Part shown: in pieces, positions 38,060 to 49,518 of the stretch
Layout: the number at the start of each line of letters is the position of its first letter
How positions within the stretch are numbered: position 1 is the first letter of the stretch
From: Prostheceraeus crozeri
Lineage: Eukaryota; Platyhelminthes; Polycladida; Euryleptidae
Direction of reading: 5' to 3'
NCBI GenBank assembly: GCA_907163375.1
Contig: CAJQUW010001446.1
Location: forward strand, 682,001-746,000
Length of the DNA stretch: 64,000 nt
Translations under genes and position numbers: made by a program
The notes under the pieces: model-generated
Database searches by the model: none
What the model saw: only the letters and a program-made list of their open reading frames with translations
Told to the model about the DNA's origin: nothing

Positions 38060-38447
38060 GAGAAATAGTTTTGGCAAGAAATAAGAGCGAAAATTTTCCC
38101 AACGTTTCGCTCAGTCTATTTAGCATTCTCAAGGGTACAGATTAAAATAAAGGACTGAATTACGTACCTGAATTCATTACAAAGTCCGTAAGTCATAGAG
38201 TGGAAGGTGGACTAAAGGGAAACAGGTAAACTGCTACCTGCTGTGCAAATACAAGATTTGCTTACATATATTTCCTTATAGACTAGTTTTCACTCGGATT
38301 TTCAAATGTTTTGATTAATTCATGTACAGTTCGTAATTAACTCGTGAATTTTTGTTTAAACCAACACATTTCAGAAGGAATAGAGTTGCCTATGTAAATT
38401 AAGAAAAACATGTAGACATCCCGAGTGCTTTCGAGGCTTCTAGTCCG
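38060..38447 (-). mobile_element. PLE 3' end, left side of the palindrome
   Basis: Read outward (minus strand), this matches the 3' region of the PLE at 51664-52345. Shared pieces are AGCCTCGAAAGC, GATGTCTACATGTTTT and, after a gap, CTTGAGAA...GAACGAAACGTTGGG-like sequence with GCGAAACGTTGGGAAAATTT. The two are clearly diverged (roughly three quarters identical by eye), unlike the palindrome arms. The endonuclease part is absent on this side. Confidence 0.6.
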
Positions 38448-38453
38448 TGTGTC
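38448..38453. repeat. Target-site duplication TGTGTC, left copy
   Basis: TGTGTC immediately precedes the first base of the 13.2-kb palindrome. The same six bases follow its last base at 51658-51663 in the same orientation. Confidence 0.75.
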
Positions 38454-38496
38454 AGTAGTGAGTCCGTGGCAGACGGAAGTGCAAAATGTGAAATGA

Positions 38497-38516
38497 TGAG
38501 TCATCATGCTGACTCA
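38497..38516. promoter_or_regulatory. Paired AP-1-like (TGASTCA) palindromes near the element tip, left
   Basis: TGAGTCA (38497-38503, within ATGATGAGTCATCAT) and TGACTCA (38510-38516, within GCTGACTCAGC) lie 13 bp apart, about 45 bp from the terminus. Both match the bZIP AP-1 consensus and both are kept in the right arm. They could bind host bZIP factors or be sub-terminal recognition sites; function is inferred. Confidence 0.4.
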
Positions 38517-39859
38517 GCCCCCCCCCTCTGGAAGGAAGGAGGTGAGGGAGACGTCCAAGGATGTGTTGGGAGGGATGGGTCCAAGAGAAGGAAACCGTTC
38601 CTTTCCCCCCTCTGGAACGAAGGAAGGAAGGAGGAGTTCTCCTGTGAGGCAAGGGTAGGAATCTCCGAAAAACGACAGAGCTAGAAAAAGGTGGGTTTTG
38701 GACGTTTTGGAATGAGAAAGTCCGTACTTCGGGCAGAAGGAGGGCTCGGATGGACAAACGGAGGGCAGATTCGGATTCTACGTGAAATTTTGGGTTAAGG
38801 AGGTTGTTTCCAGCTCAATGGGAGAGAAAAGATTTTGAGGACGTCCCCCCCCCTCGGCAGCGTTTCTTCCAACTTTGGTTCTAGAGATCGTAGAAAGTCG
38901 TGCAATAGCTCGTTTGAAAGCTAACAGTGAGACAAATGCAGTGGACGAATTGGCGTGTCTCTAAGTTTGTTTGTTTGTTGAGGTGTGAGAGTGACTTTAA
39001 GATTTTTGACCATCACCGAAAAACGACAGAGTTAGAATTTTTATGAAAATGGCTCTAGCGGGTGAACGAAGCATCGTATGAGAAAACTGAGACCAGATTT
39101 GGCATCAGCGTGCTATTCTGCATCTAGAGGGTGAGTTTCAAGAAAATCGGAGAGTAGAAATTTTCTGCACACTTGGGACTTTTTCGTGAAAATGTTAAAT
39201 TGTGGCCTACTTTGGTGACGACTAACTCAGGAATGGAAGTGAATGAAGAGCTCGGTTTTCTTTTAGGGGCAAGACCGCACTTTGTTCTCTAGGATCCTAT
39301 CTTTTCAGATCTGTGGAAGGTTTCGTTTCTAACTGAGAGCATGCTTAAAATCGAATTTTTGCGCATTTTCCAAGATTTTGGAACCTTTGAAAAAACGACA
39401 GAATTTTTTCAACTCGGCTTGAATGAAAGGTGAGAGCGAGAAAACGTGACTGTCAAAATTTGAAGTCAATCGGAGCACTAGAACCGGAGAAAGAAGTGTT
39501 TAAAGTTTTGGATGATTGAGATTACGTCATCAACTGATCGCCACAAACTATATAAGTGGAGTCTCTACTTGTGGGAATCAGTTCTCCTCCCGACTTGGTT
39601 GGGGTAGGTGAACTCCGGAGCTCCGATGATGGCATCGGAAATTCCAAAATCAGGTTTCCTACAACCGACTTAGAAAATTTCATTGCTGATATCAGCTAAG
39701 GCGTCAGACTTAAAGGTTAGCCAGGAGATGACCTTAGTCTCCAGGCCATAAAAGACTCCAAAACTTTAAAGGCTTGTAACTTTGCTTCTACAAGTCCTTT
39801 TGACTTGACTCAAAAAAGGTTCGATAGCTATTGATCAGACCTATATATATACAGACTAC

Positions 39860-40620
39860 TTATAAAATTTCAAAAGTAGTAATAAATGCTGAAAAATTTA
39901 AATTCATTATTTTTGGAGGTTTTCTGGGGTTTTCGACCCTGCTGAAGTCAACGAAAGGATTTGTCATGATGTCTGAACCAGTCTTTACATGATACAAGCG
40001 GCTTTTCACTGAAAGCGAGCATGGTACGGAGAGTTTCGCTGTAATATTCCAATGACAGGGTGTTCCTTCGGGACGGCGGATGATGCCGTAGTGATAAGTG
40101 TGGCAAGGGAGTGTGTCATATTTTAGACCAAAACCTCTGGGGCAATTCATGTTGGGCATTTGACACAGTTCTCAACGTAGCACTTTGAACGCCAATCGGT
40201 TGAGTCTTAGCTATCTTGTCATGGGTGGCTACTAAACATCTCCATTGCAAAACGCTTGTGAATCACGGCTTGCTATCACTCTCTACGGCTTGCTATCAAG
40301 CTGGTCAAGGCAACGACTAACCAACCTCTTGTAAATAACTCCACCGGTTTTCATGTCTGGCTATCAAGTCATTGACGGTGCAAGTCACGGAGATTTTCGG
40401 TGTAATATTTCCTATCGACAGGCGTCCCTTTTGGGCGGCGATGGAATCCGCAGCGAAGAGTGCCGCATGGGATATTCGACAATTGTAATCCTTGTTAAAC
40501 CTCTCTGCGTCATGTTTGCAAGTGGTTGCCTTATCGTCTCGACGTAGTGCTCTGACCGCCAGGGTGACATTTAGCCATCTATCGAAGGTTACTTTAAAAC
40601 ATCTCCATTGCACTTGTCTC
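39860..40620. repeat. Two diverged tandem units of about 365 bp (left arm)
   Basis: Easier to read on the opposite strand. A unit beginning TGCAATGGAGATGTTT recurs about 364 bp later (right-arm positions 49503 and 49866), with shared CCGCCGTCCCGAAGGAACACC/CGCCGCCCAAAAGGGACGCC and GAATATTACAGCGAAA/GTATTACACCGAAA words. The open frames here (164 and 99 codons) are parts of these units in different frames and match no family I know. Confidence 0.6.
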
Positions 40621-41941
40621 CCGACAGTTGGCCATACATGCGAGAATGAACCATGAGTTCTGCTTGCCTCTATCACCGAGGCTAAATGAAATGGAATGAA
40701 TTGGAAGGGACATCCATGCGCCACACGCAACCACAAGCTCATTTCTCTCTTCACTAGTGAACAAGCTCTTGTGAACGTAGTCAGTAAGTGCATCATGGTT
40801 TGCAAAAGCAAAGTTTAGTGTAGTCAAATAGTTTTACTGTGACACACGTTTGTAAAAGTAAAGTTTGATCATCGGAGTTTTATTCGTGAGTGTAGTCAGA
40901 AAGTTTATCATGTTGTACAAAAGTTTTACTGCAACACAGGTTGATGCATAGTTAGAAAGTTTGATCATGACGTTTTATGAAACACAAATGTCATAAAATG
41001 TAAGCGTTATTGTAGTTAAATAGTTTTTACCACAGCACATGTTTGTGAAAGTGAAGTTTGATCATTGAAGCTTTATGACTGACCGAACTCACAACAGCAT
41101 TAGAAAGTTTTTATCCTTAGTTGAGATCCGGACTGCAGTGTGCAAAATGTTTTATGTGACAGTCTTTTCACAAATGGTGAAGTGTAAATTCAGAGAGAAT
41201 ACATCTGCTAGGTATACATCAACTTTGGATGTGAAGTAAAGCGAATCATGTTAGATGTACAGAATGAATTGAATATTACACAGCGCATGCAAGTTTTTGA
41301 CGACTTGAGCGTGTCATGAAAAAAAACAAAGTCTAAGTTTAACGTGTTGGATATTAAAAGTGAGATGGATAGGAATAAGTGTTGAATGTTTTATAAAACC
41401 AGGTAAAGTCTTGTCACAAACGTTGAGTGTGTGAGGGCTAGTTCCATTACATCTAATCAGATGGGTGATAGCACAAGTCCTAAAGTCCATAATCCAAGGG
41501 TAGGGTCATCTACGGTTGGATTTAGGGATTTAGGGTTTTATATCACACGCGTTAACCGCTAGTGTAGAATACGTGAAGCACATGTTCGCTTAAAAGTCTA
41601 AACGCAAACGTTGAAATATGTTTTGTAGGAAGTTAAAAACATTGACATGATGTTGTGAAAGTAGAAACTTAGCGAACGTTGAAAAAAGTTTTATGAAATG
41701 TTTCTGCAGTCACTATTGTTAGCGTACCAGCTTTACTAAATGTGTTGTTTGCCTTTATCAAATTGAATTCGTGTGTAGACTATTTTGTAGATAGAGACAG
41801 ATAGTTTTAAACGTTTTTGCAGTCTGCATTAACAGCATACAAGTATACACATAACATCATGTAACGTTTCTTAAAAGAGTCGAATGCATGTGAGTTAGGA
41901 TACACTCAAAACATGTGTGAGATAAAAATCAACCTGCTAGA

Positions 41942-42145
41942 TTAAGTGAGTACCTCACAAAAGTGTTGCATATGTTTTACGGGAAACTTGTAAAGGAGAA
42001 CTGTGTATCGAGAACGTTTACTATCATCATCGACAGATGAACATGAATGATATATTCTAACTTCAACTTTCTGACGGTCAAATGAAGTTAGTAAACATGA
42101 AGCTCTAGACTCCGCGGTGTAAAACAATATGACGAGTGACAACAA
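41942..42145 (-). CDS. Small conserved open frame in left arm
   Basis: 67 codons, ending FPVKHMQHFCEVLT. The right-arm counterpart at 47966-48169 differs by two amino acids (VILF/VMLF and LLTSF/LLISF). The SFDRQKVEVRIYHSCSSVDD region looks protein-like, but both copies being open is expected from 99% DNA identity, so this is weak evidence of coding. I do not recognise it. Confidence 0.2.
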   Translation of the reverse strand: MLSLVILFYTAESRASCLLTSFDRQKVEVRIYHSCSSVDDDSKRSRYTVLLYKFPVKHMQHFCEVLT

Positions 42146-43447
42146 CTTTATGTTGATAAAACTTTCATAGGTTGATAATTGCAGTCGCGTTTAAAGTTGA
42201 TATAAAAACCTGTAATCGCTTGATGCAATGTCTTTCGATATAGCTTTCTTTGATATGAGCCGAACCCTTGAGCTCCGCTGTGGATGCAGAGTGAAGATGG
42301 GGAAAGTCTGGCAGAGAAAGGCAAATCAATTCGCTGCCCCATCGACCTCATTCCACATCAGCTTGTGGAAAACCCTTTGTTCAGGGATATGGCGCTAGAG
42401 CATCTGGCGTTGCTGAGAACTCAGCGTCCGGAATACTTCGAGTAATCGAAGTATTTCATCGGTCCTTCCAAGGGCCCGGTCACCAATTCGTTGGAGGCCA
42501 CCGTATTAACAAAGAAAAGTTACAGACTGTGCCACACACAAACACTAGATTCAAGGATCTCTATCTTTCTTAGAAAATGAAGAAGCTCTTATTAAATTCA
42601 TCTGATGAGAAAACAACTTCATGACAAGTGTTAAACTTGTCGAACACACATCTTTAAAGTCCTAACTGCCATGAAATCATCATGTTTAAAGTTTTAAAGC
42701 CCATATGATAAGTAGCAAGGATCTATTGCAGTTACATGATGTAAAATATATACGTGTGTAGAGAGAGGATGACTCTTAGACGTGAAGTCATGAATTTTAT
42801 TTCTTCACCACCCGTCAAATGGAAATAGTAATGGTGTTGGTTACCTAGGAAGAATCATCAAAGCAAAATGTTGTATAGTAATGCAGGCAATGACAGTCAC
42901 GATTGGATTTAGAGATTTAGCGTTTTATATAACATACATCAATGATAACTGTTGTTGTAGAGTGTATACATGCATTTACTAACTTAACCATTTGTGAATG
43001 ACATAGGTAAATTGCTAAAGTCCATTATCTAAGGGGTAGGGTTACCTACCGTTGGATTTAGGGTTTTGGATAACACAAATTAACGATCTCTTTAAGTGTA
43101 GAATACAGGCAGCACATGATGCATATGTTCGCTTTATAAAATTACTTTGAACGCAAGACTCAATTTCATGATGAAAAGACAGATTTCATATCGTTGATGA
43201 GAGATAGTTACATGCTCATTATGTTATACACTTTACATTTGATGCAGTCAGCTGAAAGGTGATTGATGCATGTTCAATAGAAGAGTTAAAATATATAATA
43301 ACCAACGCATGAAAGTTTCTTGTTATCCAAGCTAGGAATATATGAACATCATTCATCAGTAAGTGTTGTATTTTAACATCCATGTTTTGTACAAGGTAGG
43401 ATTCGTCGGACGTTTAATGATGAATGGTTGGATAAATTCATGAAGCT

Positions 43448-43743
43448 AGTGTAAGGATATGGTATTTCAGTTTATGAAATACTATTCCTTATTCGACGAA
43501 TCTAACGTTGTACCTCCACTGCCGACTCCTCACTTTCCACCAGGTCCTCACTCCACGTCTCTCCTTCCTCTTCAATGTCACTCATTCCTTCCCCTTCACT
43601 GACACTCATTCCTTCTTCGTCACGTTCCTTTTCACTCGGAGATTCCTCTGGATCCATCATCGAGGATTCGGACGGAGGTACAACGTTAGATTCGTCGAAT
43701 AAGGAATAGTATTTCATAAACTGAAATACCATATCCTTACACT
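43448..43743. repeat. Perfect 70-bp hairpin at the inner edge of the left arm
   Basis: Bases 43448-43517 and 43674-43743 are reverse complements with no mismatch that I can see (ends AGTGTAAGGATATGG, inner ends TACCTCC/GGAGGTA), around a 156-bp loop. The hairpin starts at the very base where the left arm stops matching the right arm. The loop is a purine/pyrimidine-biased acidic-coding tract. Confidence 0.85.
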
Positions 43744-43834
43744 CGTCGGAGAGAAAAAAAAGGATGCACAGCCTTTCAAATGTCTTGTTCGCGCAATCAA
43801 ATTGCTTTAGACTATCGGTTGGTAGTTGTAACAC
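43502..43834 (-). CDS. 110-codon open frame with acidic C-terminal half
   Basis: It lies in the unique spacer between the palindrome arms, on the minus strand. The first 50 residues (LPTDSLKQFDCANKTFERLC, then LFFLSDECKDMVFQFMKYYS) look like a small helical segment. The rest is an E/S-rich acidic tail running through the hairpin loop and its second arm. It is the only frame of any size in the spacer. No family is recognised; a spliced or truncated gene of the element is possible, and so is chance. Confidence 0.3.
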   Translation of the reverse strand: MLQLPTDSLKQFDCANKTFERLCILFFLSDECKDMVFQFMKYYSLFDESNVVPPSESSMMDPEESPSEKERDEEGMSVSEGEGMSDIEEEGETWSEDLVESEESAVEVQR

Positions 43835-45515
43835 GACTGTGTCAACCGTCGTTCATTTTCATGCTTGATGTGCTGACCTGAATGGTTATCAGAGATTTCC
43901 CGTCATCGTCTTCCCTATTGACTGAAGTTGAATGGAAACTGTCGCCAACACGCTGACAGCATATAGGATTGTGAGCAATCACCGACGCCTATTGTCCTGC
44001 AAACCTATGCCCAGGTCTGTCATGAAACACTGTCGGCGTGCTGTCGCTAGCAACACATTTTGAATTGACAATATTGTAGCATCTGCACAAAACATTTGTA
44101 AACATAGTGCTCAGGTTAGATGTAGGTCTACAGTTACTACCAATGAATTGAACTAGCTTGCATTGAAATGAATGTATGGGATCTAGTGTGAAGGTAGACA
44201 CTGTTAAGAGGTTTTACAATTGTATCACGTCATGTTTACGGATGCAACAGTCTTTTTCAGTGTATAAGATAGAACACATGACATAGTTGTTGTATGTAAA
44301 ATAGAAGTTTATATTCGATGAAATCAAAGGTAGAGATTGCAAAGTTTAATGAATAGGTAGTGTAGCCATCTGTATGAAAAAGTTTCATCGTTAGAAGTAA
44401 GATTAGTGACACATCGAGATATCATCATACAGCATTAGGACTGTTGATTTAATCATGTAAAAATTAGATTGAAGTAACTTGTTGATGCAGGCAAGACACT
44501 GAATGCGAAAGTAGGAATAACATATCATGGAGTATGCATTGAAACCCACACAGCATTTTTGTTGCACTAACAATTCAGTTCAATGTGAGCTAGTCTTCTA
44601 TCACTCATTTCATACGACATAACTTTTCACTTTAGTTATTCCTACAATGTTACTACTATGTGTTCTAAACTTTTTGAGATTGCTTTCACTTCTATCTCAC
44701 ACTTTCTTCATCATATAAACAAATGAATGAAATTGATGATGCATTACCTGAATAAACTCATTGAGTCACATTCTACACGAACAGATAATGCTAACATGGA
44801 TCATATAAAACGCTAAGTCTTGTCATAAGGTTGACTATGCTATGGACTTAGTGATTTATCTATGTAACTTACACTTTTAAAACGCTAAATCCCTAAATCT
44901 CAACACAGGGATACCTATCCTATGGATTTAGGGATTTAGGAGTTTTGATGCATAATTTAGTAAATTTATGTCCCTGTCAGTATACGACTTTTAACATTCA
45001 TGTAACTCGCTTGAACTAAATTCACTTTGATGATGGATGACAAAATGCATGCAGTCAATTAGTAGAGTTTTCACTTGTCTGCATTTGTGAAGACGTTTTC
45101 CTATCACTCCTCTTACTGATTTTCTTGTTCACTGTAAATCATATCAGCAGATCATTTAACGATTCCAATCTGTCGAACAACATTCATATCAACACTACAA
45201 ACGTCGTAGAATCTTAAACCCCTGTATGACCCTGTATTTCACTTAGATTTTAGTTACTCTTTGGTGATTGTCTACCTAGAGTTTCAAGATGCCTCACATT
45301 GTAAAAGTCATACTGGTGAGATTTATAGTTCTATCCCCATATTAATTACAGCAGACGTATAAGTAAACACATGTGAGACAAGACATTAATTACATCGCTG
45401 ATTCTTATCCATCATCATTACCTTATGTTTAGCATGATATACATAAGTCTTTATTGTCACACATTTTTTCTCACTCTTGCTTTTCGTTTCAATACTTGGT
45501 TTGTGTGTTACTCAA
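43744..45515. other. Unique spacer of the palindrome
   Basis: About 1.8 kb between the hairpin and the right arm. It contains a short inverted pair, CTAAATCCCTAAATC (44885-44899) facing GGATTTAGGGATTTAGG (44924-44940). No gene is recognised beyond the frame at 43502-43834. Confidence 0.6.
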
Positions 45516-46622
45516 AGCTTCATGAATTTATCCAACCATTCATCATTAAACGTCCGACGAATCCTACCTTGTACAAAACATGGATGTTAAAATACAACAC
45601 TTACTGATGAATGATGTTCATATATTCCTAGCTTGGATAACAAGAAACTTTCATGCGTTGACTATTATATACTTTCCTAATCAACTCCTTACACACTTAT
45701 TATTTCAATCACTAAGATACATGCAATGTATTCAACTCTTTTATTGAACATGCATCAATCACCTTTCAGCTGACTGCATCAAATGTAAAGTGTATAACAT
45801 AATGAGCATATAACTATCTCTCATCAACGATATGAAATCTGTCTTTTCATCATGAAATTGAGTCTTGCGTTCAAAGTAATTTTATAAAGCGAACATATGC
45901 ATCATGTGCTGCCTGCATTCTACACTAAAAGAGATCGTTAATTTGTGTTATCCAAAACCCTAAATCCAACGGTAGGTAACCCTACCCCTTAGATAATGGA
46001 CTTTAGCAATTTACCTATGTCATTCACAAATGGTTAAGTTAGTAAATGCATGTATACACTCTACAACAACAGTTATCATTGATGTATGTTATATAAAACG
46101 CTAAATCTCTAAATCCAATCGTGACTGTCATTGCCTGCATTACTATACAACATTTTGCTTTGATGATTCTTCCTAGGTAACCAACACCATTACTATTTCC
46201 ATTTGACGGGTGGTGAAGAAATAAAATTCATGACTTCACGTCTAAGAGTCATCCTCTCTCTACACACGTATATATTTTACATCATGTAACTGCAATAGAT
46301 CCTTGCTACTTATCATATGGGCTTTAAAACTTTAAACATGATGATTTCATGGCAGTTAGGACTTTAAAGATGTGTGTTCGACAAGTTTAACACTTGTCAT
46401 GAAGTTGTTTTCTCATCAGATGAATTTAATAAGAGCTTCTTCATTTTCTAAGAAAGATAGGGATCCTTGAATCTAGTGTTTGTGTGTGGCACAGTCTGTA
46501 ACTTTTCTTTGTTAATACGGTGGCCTCCAACGAATTGGTGACCGGGCCCTTGGAAGGACCGATGAAATACTTCGATTACTCGAAGTATTCCGGACGCTGA
46601 GTTCTCAGCAACGCCAGATGCT

Positions 46623-46958
46623 CTAGCGCCATATCCCTGAACAAAGGGTTTTCCACAAGCTCATGTGGAATGAGGTCGATGGGGCAGCGAATTGATTTGC
46701 CTTTCTCTGCCAGACTTTCCCCATCTTCACTCTGCATCCACAGCGGAGCTCAAGGGTTCGGCTCATATCAAAGAAAGCTATATCGAACGACATTGCATCA
46801 AGCGACTTGTATTTAATGAATGAGTGTGAACGTCTCCCTTCTATTTCTCCAAAATTTTTGTAACTGGCTAGCAAGGCATTGAATGCTTGAACAAATCGGT
46901 GGTGTCCATGCTTTAGCAGCAAATGGTTTCTTACACGCGCGGAACTGTGAGGGTGCAC
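46623..46958 (-). CDS. 111-codon open frame spanning the right-arm-only insert edge
   Basis: The first half of the frame lies in the 1091-bp segment missing from the left arm; the second half (MSFDIAFFDMSRTLELRCGC to the stop) is present in both arms. If the longer right arm is ancestral, the left arm has lost the 5' half of this frame. The peptide is not recognised. Coding status is unproven. Confidence 0.25.
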   Translation of the reverse strand: MHPHSSARVRNHLLLKHGHHRFVQAFNALLASYKNFGEIEGRRSHSFIKYKSLDAMSFDIAFFDMSRTLELRCGCRVKMGKVWQRKANQFAAPSTSFHMSLWKTLCSGIWR

Positions 46959-47896
46959 AGTAACGAATTGTCAACTTGAGAATCCTTTCAGTCGCTTACG
47001 ATGATATCTCCTGTGCGATAGCAATGAGCTGTGTGGGAATCAGCTGGGTCTGAGGGCCTCAGATGACGATAAGTTCTTGCATCCTTGCTCGTTGGACAGA
47101 TGAGATAGAAATTCAATGTGTATGGGGGGCAATGCGACAGACGGGTGCCAGAGAGAGATAGAGAGAGCGCTATCATTGATCTTTGTGTTCTTGAAACATT
47201 CTATCTGCTGAGGAGGGCACATGTTTAACGCGACAGACGATCGCCAACCGGCAGCGCTGTCATTCATCTTTGTGTTCTTGGTACACTCTATCTGCTGAGG
47301 TGGCAGCGCGACAAACAGACGACAGAAAGCGCTACTCGTGAACCTTTGTGTGCACATGAGGGTTTGAAGAGTTATGACATCTGTTTCACTGATAGGTTTT
47401 ATGATAGACGTTCTAGCTGCTTTTGAATGGCAGCCTGTTGAATATTGCAAGCATTGTTAAATGTCAATCAGTGTGTCATTTTCACATCGTCTGCATTCGC
47501 TCAGAAAATCATTTGATACAGGTTTCAATGTTGATTCTATTATCAACTTGCAAAAAACGCACGATTAGTTTAGAAATGAGACACGTGTTGATTCTCTTAA
47601 TTCGTCATGCACATGAAAAGCAAACTTACACATTTGATTCTAACCTTTCTTTACAATACTCATGGACAGTCCTAATGTTCTAATGTAATGTCCACTGTTT
47701 CATACCAATGAAATAGTTCCACTCTCGTCAACACAGACTTGTAACTCAAATATTTTCCTTTGATAATTCAATGACATTACACGCTTTTCTGTTTCCTACT
47801 GATGAGCGTGTAATGTACCTCTACAAAGACTTGTTCATTTTGTTAGTTGAATGTACGAGTCACAACGTTGAAATGCATGTACAACTTATGAGTTTC
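46806..47896. other. Segment present only in the right arm
   Basis: In the left arm the flanking bases meet at 42214-42216 with a single unmatched base. No target duplication brackets the segment and its ends are not inverted, so a deletion from the left arm is more likely than an insertion into the right. It contains three imperfect units of about 100-108 bp at 47100-47350, each with a TTTGTGTTCTTG-x-ATTCTATCTGCTGAGG-like core, read on the minus strand as PPQQIECTKNTKMND / PPQQIECFKNTKIND / PPIHIEFL. Confidence 0.6.
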
Positions 47897-47965
47897 TACA
47901 GGTTTTTATATCAACTTTAAACGCGACTGCAATTATCAACCTATGAAAGTTTTATCAACATAAAG

Positions 47966-48169
47966 TTGTTGTCACTCGTCATGTTGTTTTACACCGCGGA
48001 GTCTAGAGCTTCATGTTTACTAATTTCATTTGACCGTCAGAAAGTTGAAGTTAGAATATATCATTCATGTTCATCTGTCGATGATGATAGTAAACGTTCT
48101 CGATACACAGTTCTCCTTTACAAGTTTCCCGTAAAACATATGCAACACTTTTGTGAGGTACTCACTTAA
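47966..48169 (+). CDS. Small conserved open frame in right arm
   Basis: Counterpart of the frame at 41942-42145, 67 codons, two residues different. Function and coding status unknown. Confidence 0.2.
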   Translation: MLSLVMLFYTAESRASCLLISFDRQKVEVRIYHSCSSVDDDSKRSRYTVLLYKFPVKHMQHFCEVLT

Positions 48170-49284
48170 TCTAGCAGGTTGATTTTTATCTCACACATGT
48201 TTTGAGTGTATCCTAACTCACATGCATTCGACTCTTTTAAGAAACGTTACATGATGTTATGTGTATACTTGTATGCTGTTAATGCAGACTGCAAAAACGT
48301 TTAACACTATCTGTCTCTATCTACAAAATAGTCTACACACGAATTCAATTTGATAAAGGCAAACAACACATTTAGTAAAGCTGGTACGCTAACAATAGTG
48401 ACTGCAGAAACATTTCATAAAACTTTTTTCAACGTTCGCTAAGTTTCTACTTTCACAACATCATGTCAATGTTTTTAACTTCCTACAAAACATATTTCAA
48501 CGTTTGCGTTTAGACTTTTAAGCGAACATGTGCTTCACGTATTCTACACTAGCGGTTAACGCGTGTGATATAAAACCCTAAATCCCTAAATCCAACCGTA
48601 GATGACCCTACCCTTGGATTATGGACTTTAGGACTTGTGCTATCACCCACTTGATTAGATGTAATGGAACTAGCCCTCACACACTCAACGTTTGTGACAA
48701 GACTTTACCTGGTTTTATAAAACATTCAACACTTATTCCTATCCATCTCACTTTTAATATCCAACATGTTAAACTTAGACTTTGGTTTTTTTTCATGACA
48801 CGCTCAAGTCGTCAAAAACTTGCATGCGCTGTGTAATATTCAATTCATTCTGTACATCTAACATGATTCGCTTTACTTCACATCCAAAGTTGATGTATAC
48901 CTAGCAGATGTATTCACTCTGAATTTACACTTCACCATTTGTGAAAAGACTGTCACATAAAACATTTTGCACACTGCAGTCCGGATCTCAACTAAGGATA
49001 AAAACTTTCTAATGCTGTTGTGAGTTCGGTCAGTCATAAAGCTTCAATGATCAAACTTCACTTTCACAAACATGTGTTGTGGTAAAAACTATTTAACTAC
49101 AATAACGCTTACATTTTATGACATTTGTGTTTCATAAAACGTCATGATCAAACTTTCTAACTATGCATCAACCTGTGTTGCAGTAAAACTTTTGTACAAC
49201 ATGATAAACTTTCTGACTACACTCACGAATAAAACTCCGATGATAAAACTTTACTTTTACAAACGTGTGTCACAGTAAAACTAT

Positions 49285-49518
49285 TTGACTACACTAAACT
49301 TTGCTTTTGCAAACCATGATGCACTTACTGACTACGTTCACAAGAGCTTGTTCACTAGTGAAGAGAGAAATGAGCTTGTGGTTGCGTGTGGCGCATGGAT
49401 GTCCCTTCCAATTCATTCCATTTCATTTAGCCTCGGTGATAGTGGCAAGCAGAACTCATGGTTCATTCTCGCATGTATGGCCAACTGTCGGGAGACAAGT
49501 GCAATGGAGATGTTTTAA
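49285..49518 (+). CDS. 77-codon open frame conserved in both arms
   Basis: Contains LTDYVHKSLFTSEERNELVV and WFILACMANCRETSAMEMF, a protein-like composition. The left counterpart is 40594-40827 with one residue changed (GDRG/GDSG). It overlaps a 164-codon frame (49301-49795) in another phase, so at most one is real. No family recognised. Confidence 0.2.
   Translation: MTTLNFAFANHDALTDYVHKSLFTSEERNELVVACGAWMSLPIHSISFSLGDSGKQNSWFILACMANCRETSAMEMF

Larger units (their letters stand above)
38454..43447. repeat. Left arm of the palindrome
   Basis: 4994 bp, reverse complement of 45516-51657 apart from the two indels. From outside in: AP-1-like palindromes, a C tract (38517-38525), three diverged units of about 350-370 bp marked by AAAACGACAGA, two diverged units of about 365 bp around 39860-40620, a zone of degenerate AAACTTTCTGACTACA-like repeats (40820-41100), and TTTAGGGATTTAGGG modules at 41518, 42905 and 43054. 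Confidence 0.85.

Noticed and set aside
41518-41535. TTTAGGGATTTAGGG as interstitial telomere repeat
   Set aside because: Only two or three units, with an interrupted unit, and always embedded in a longer recurring block. Animal telomeres are normally TTAGGG. It is better seen as an element-specific motif.
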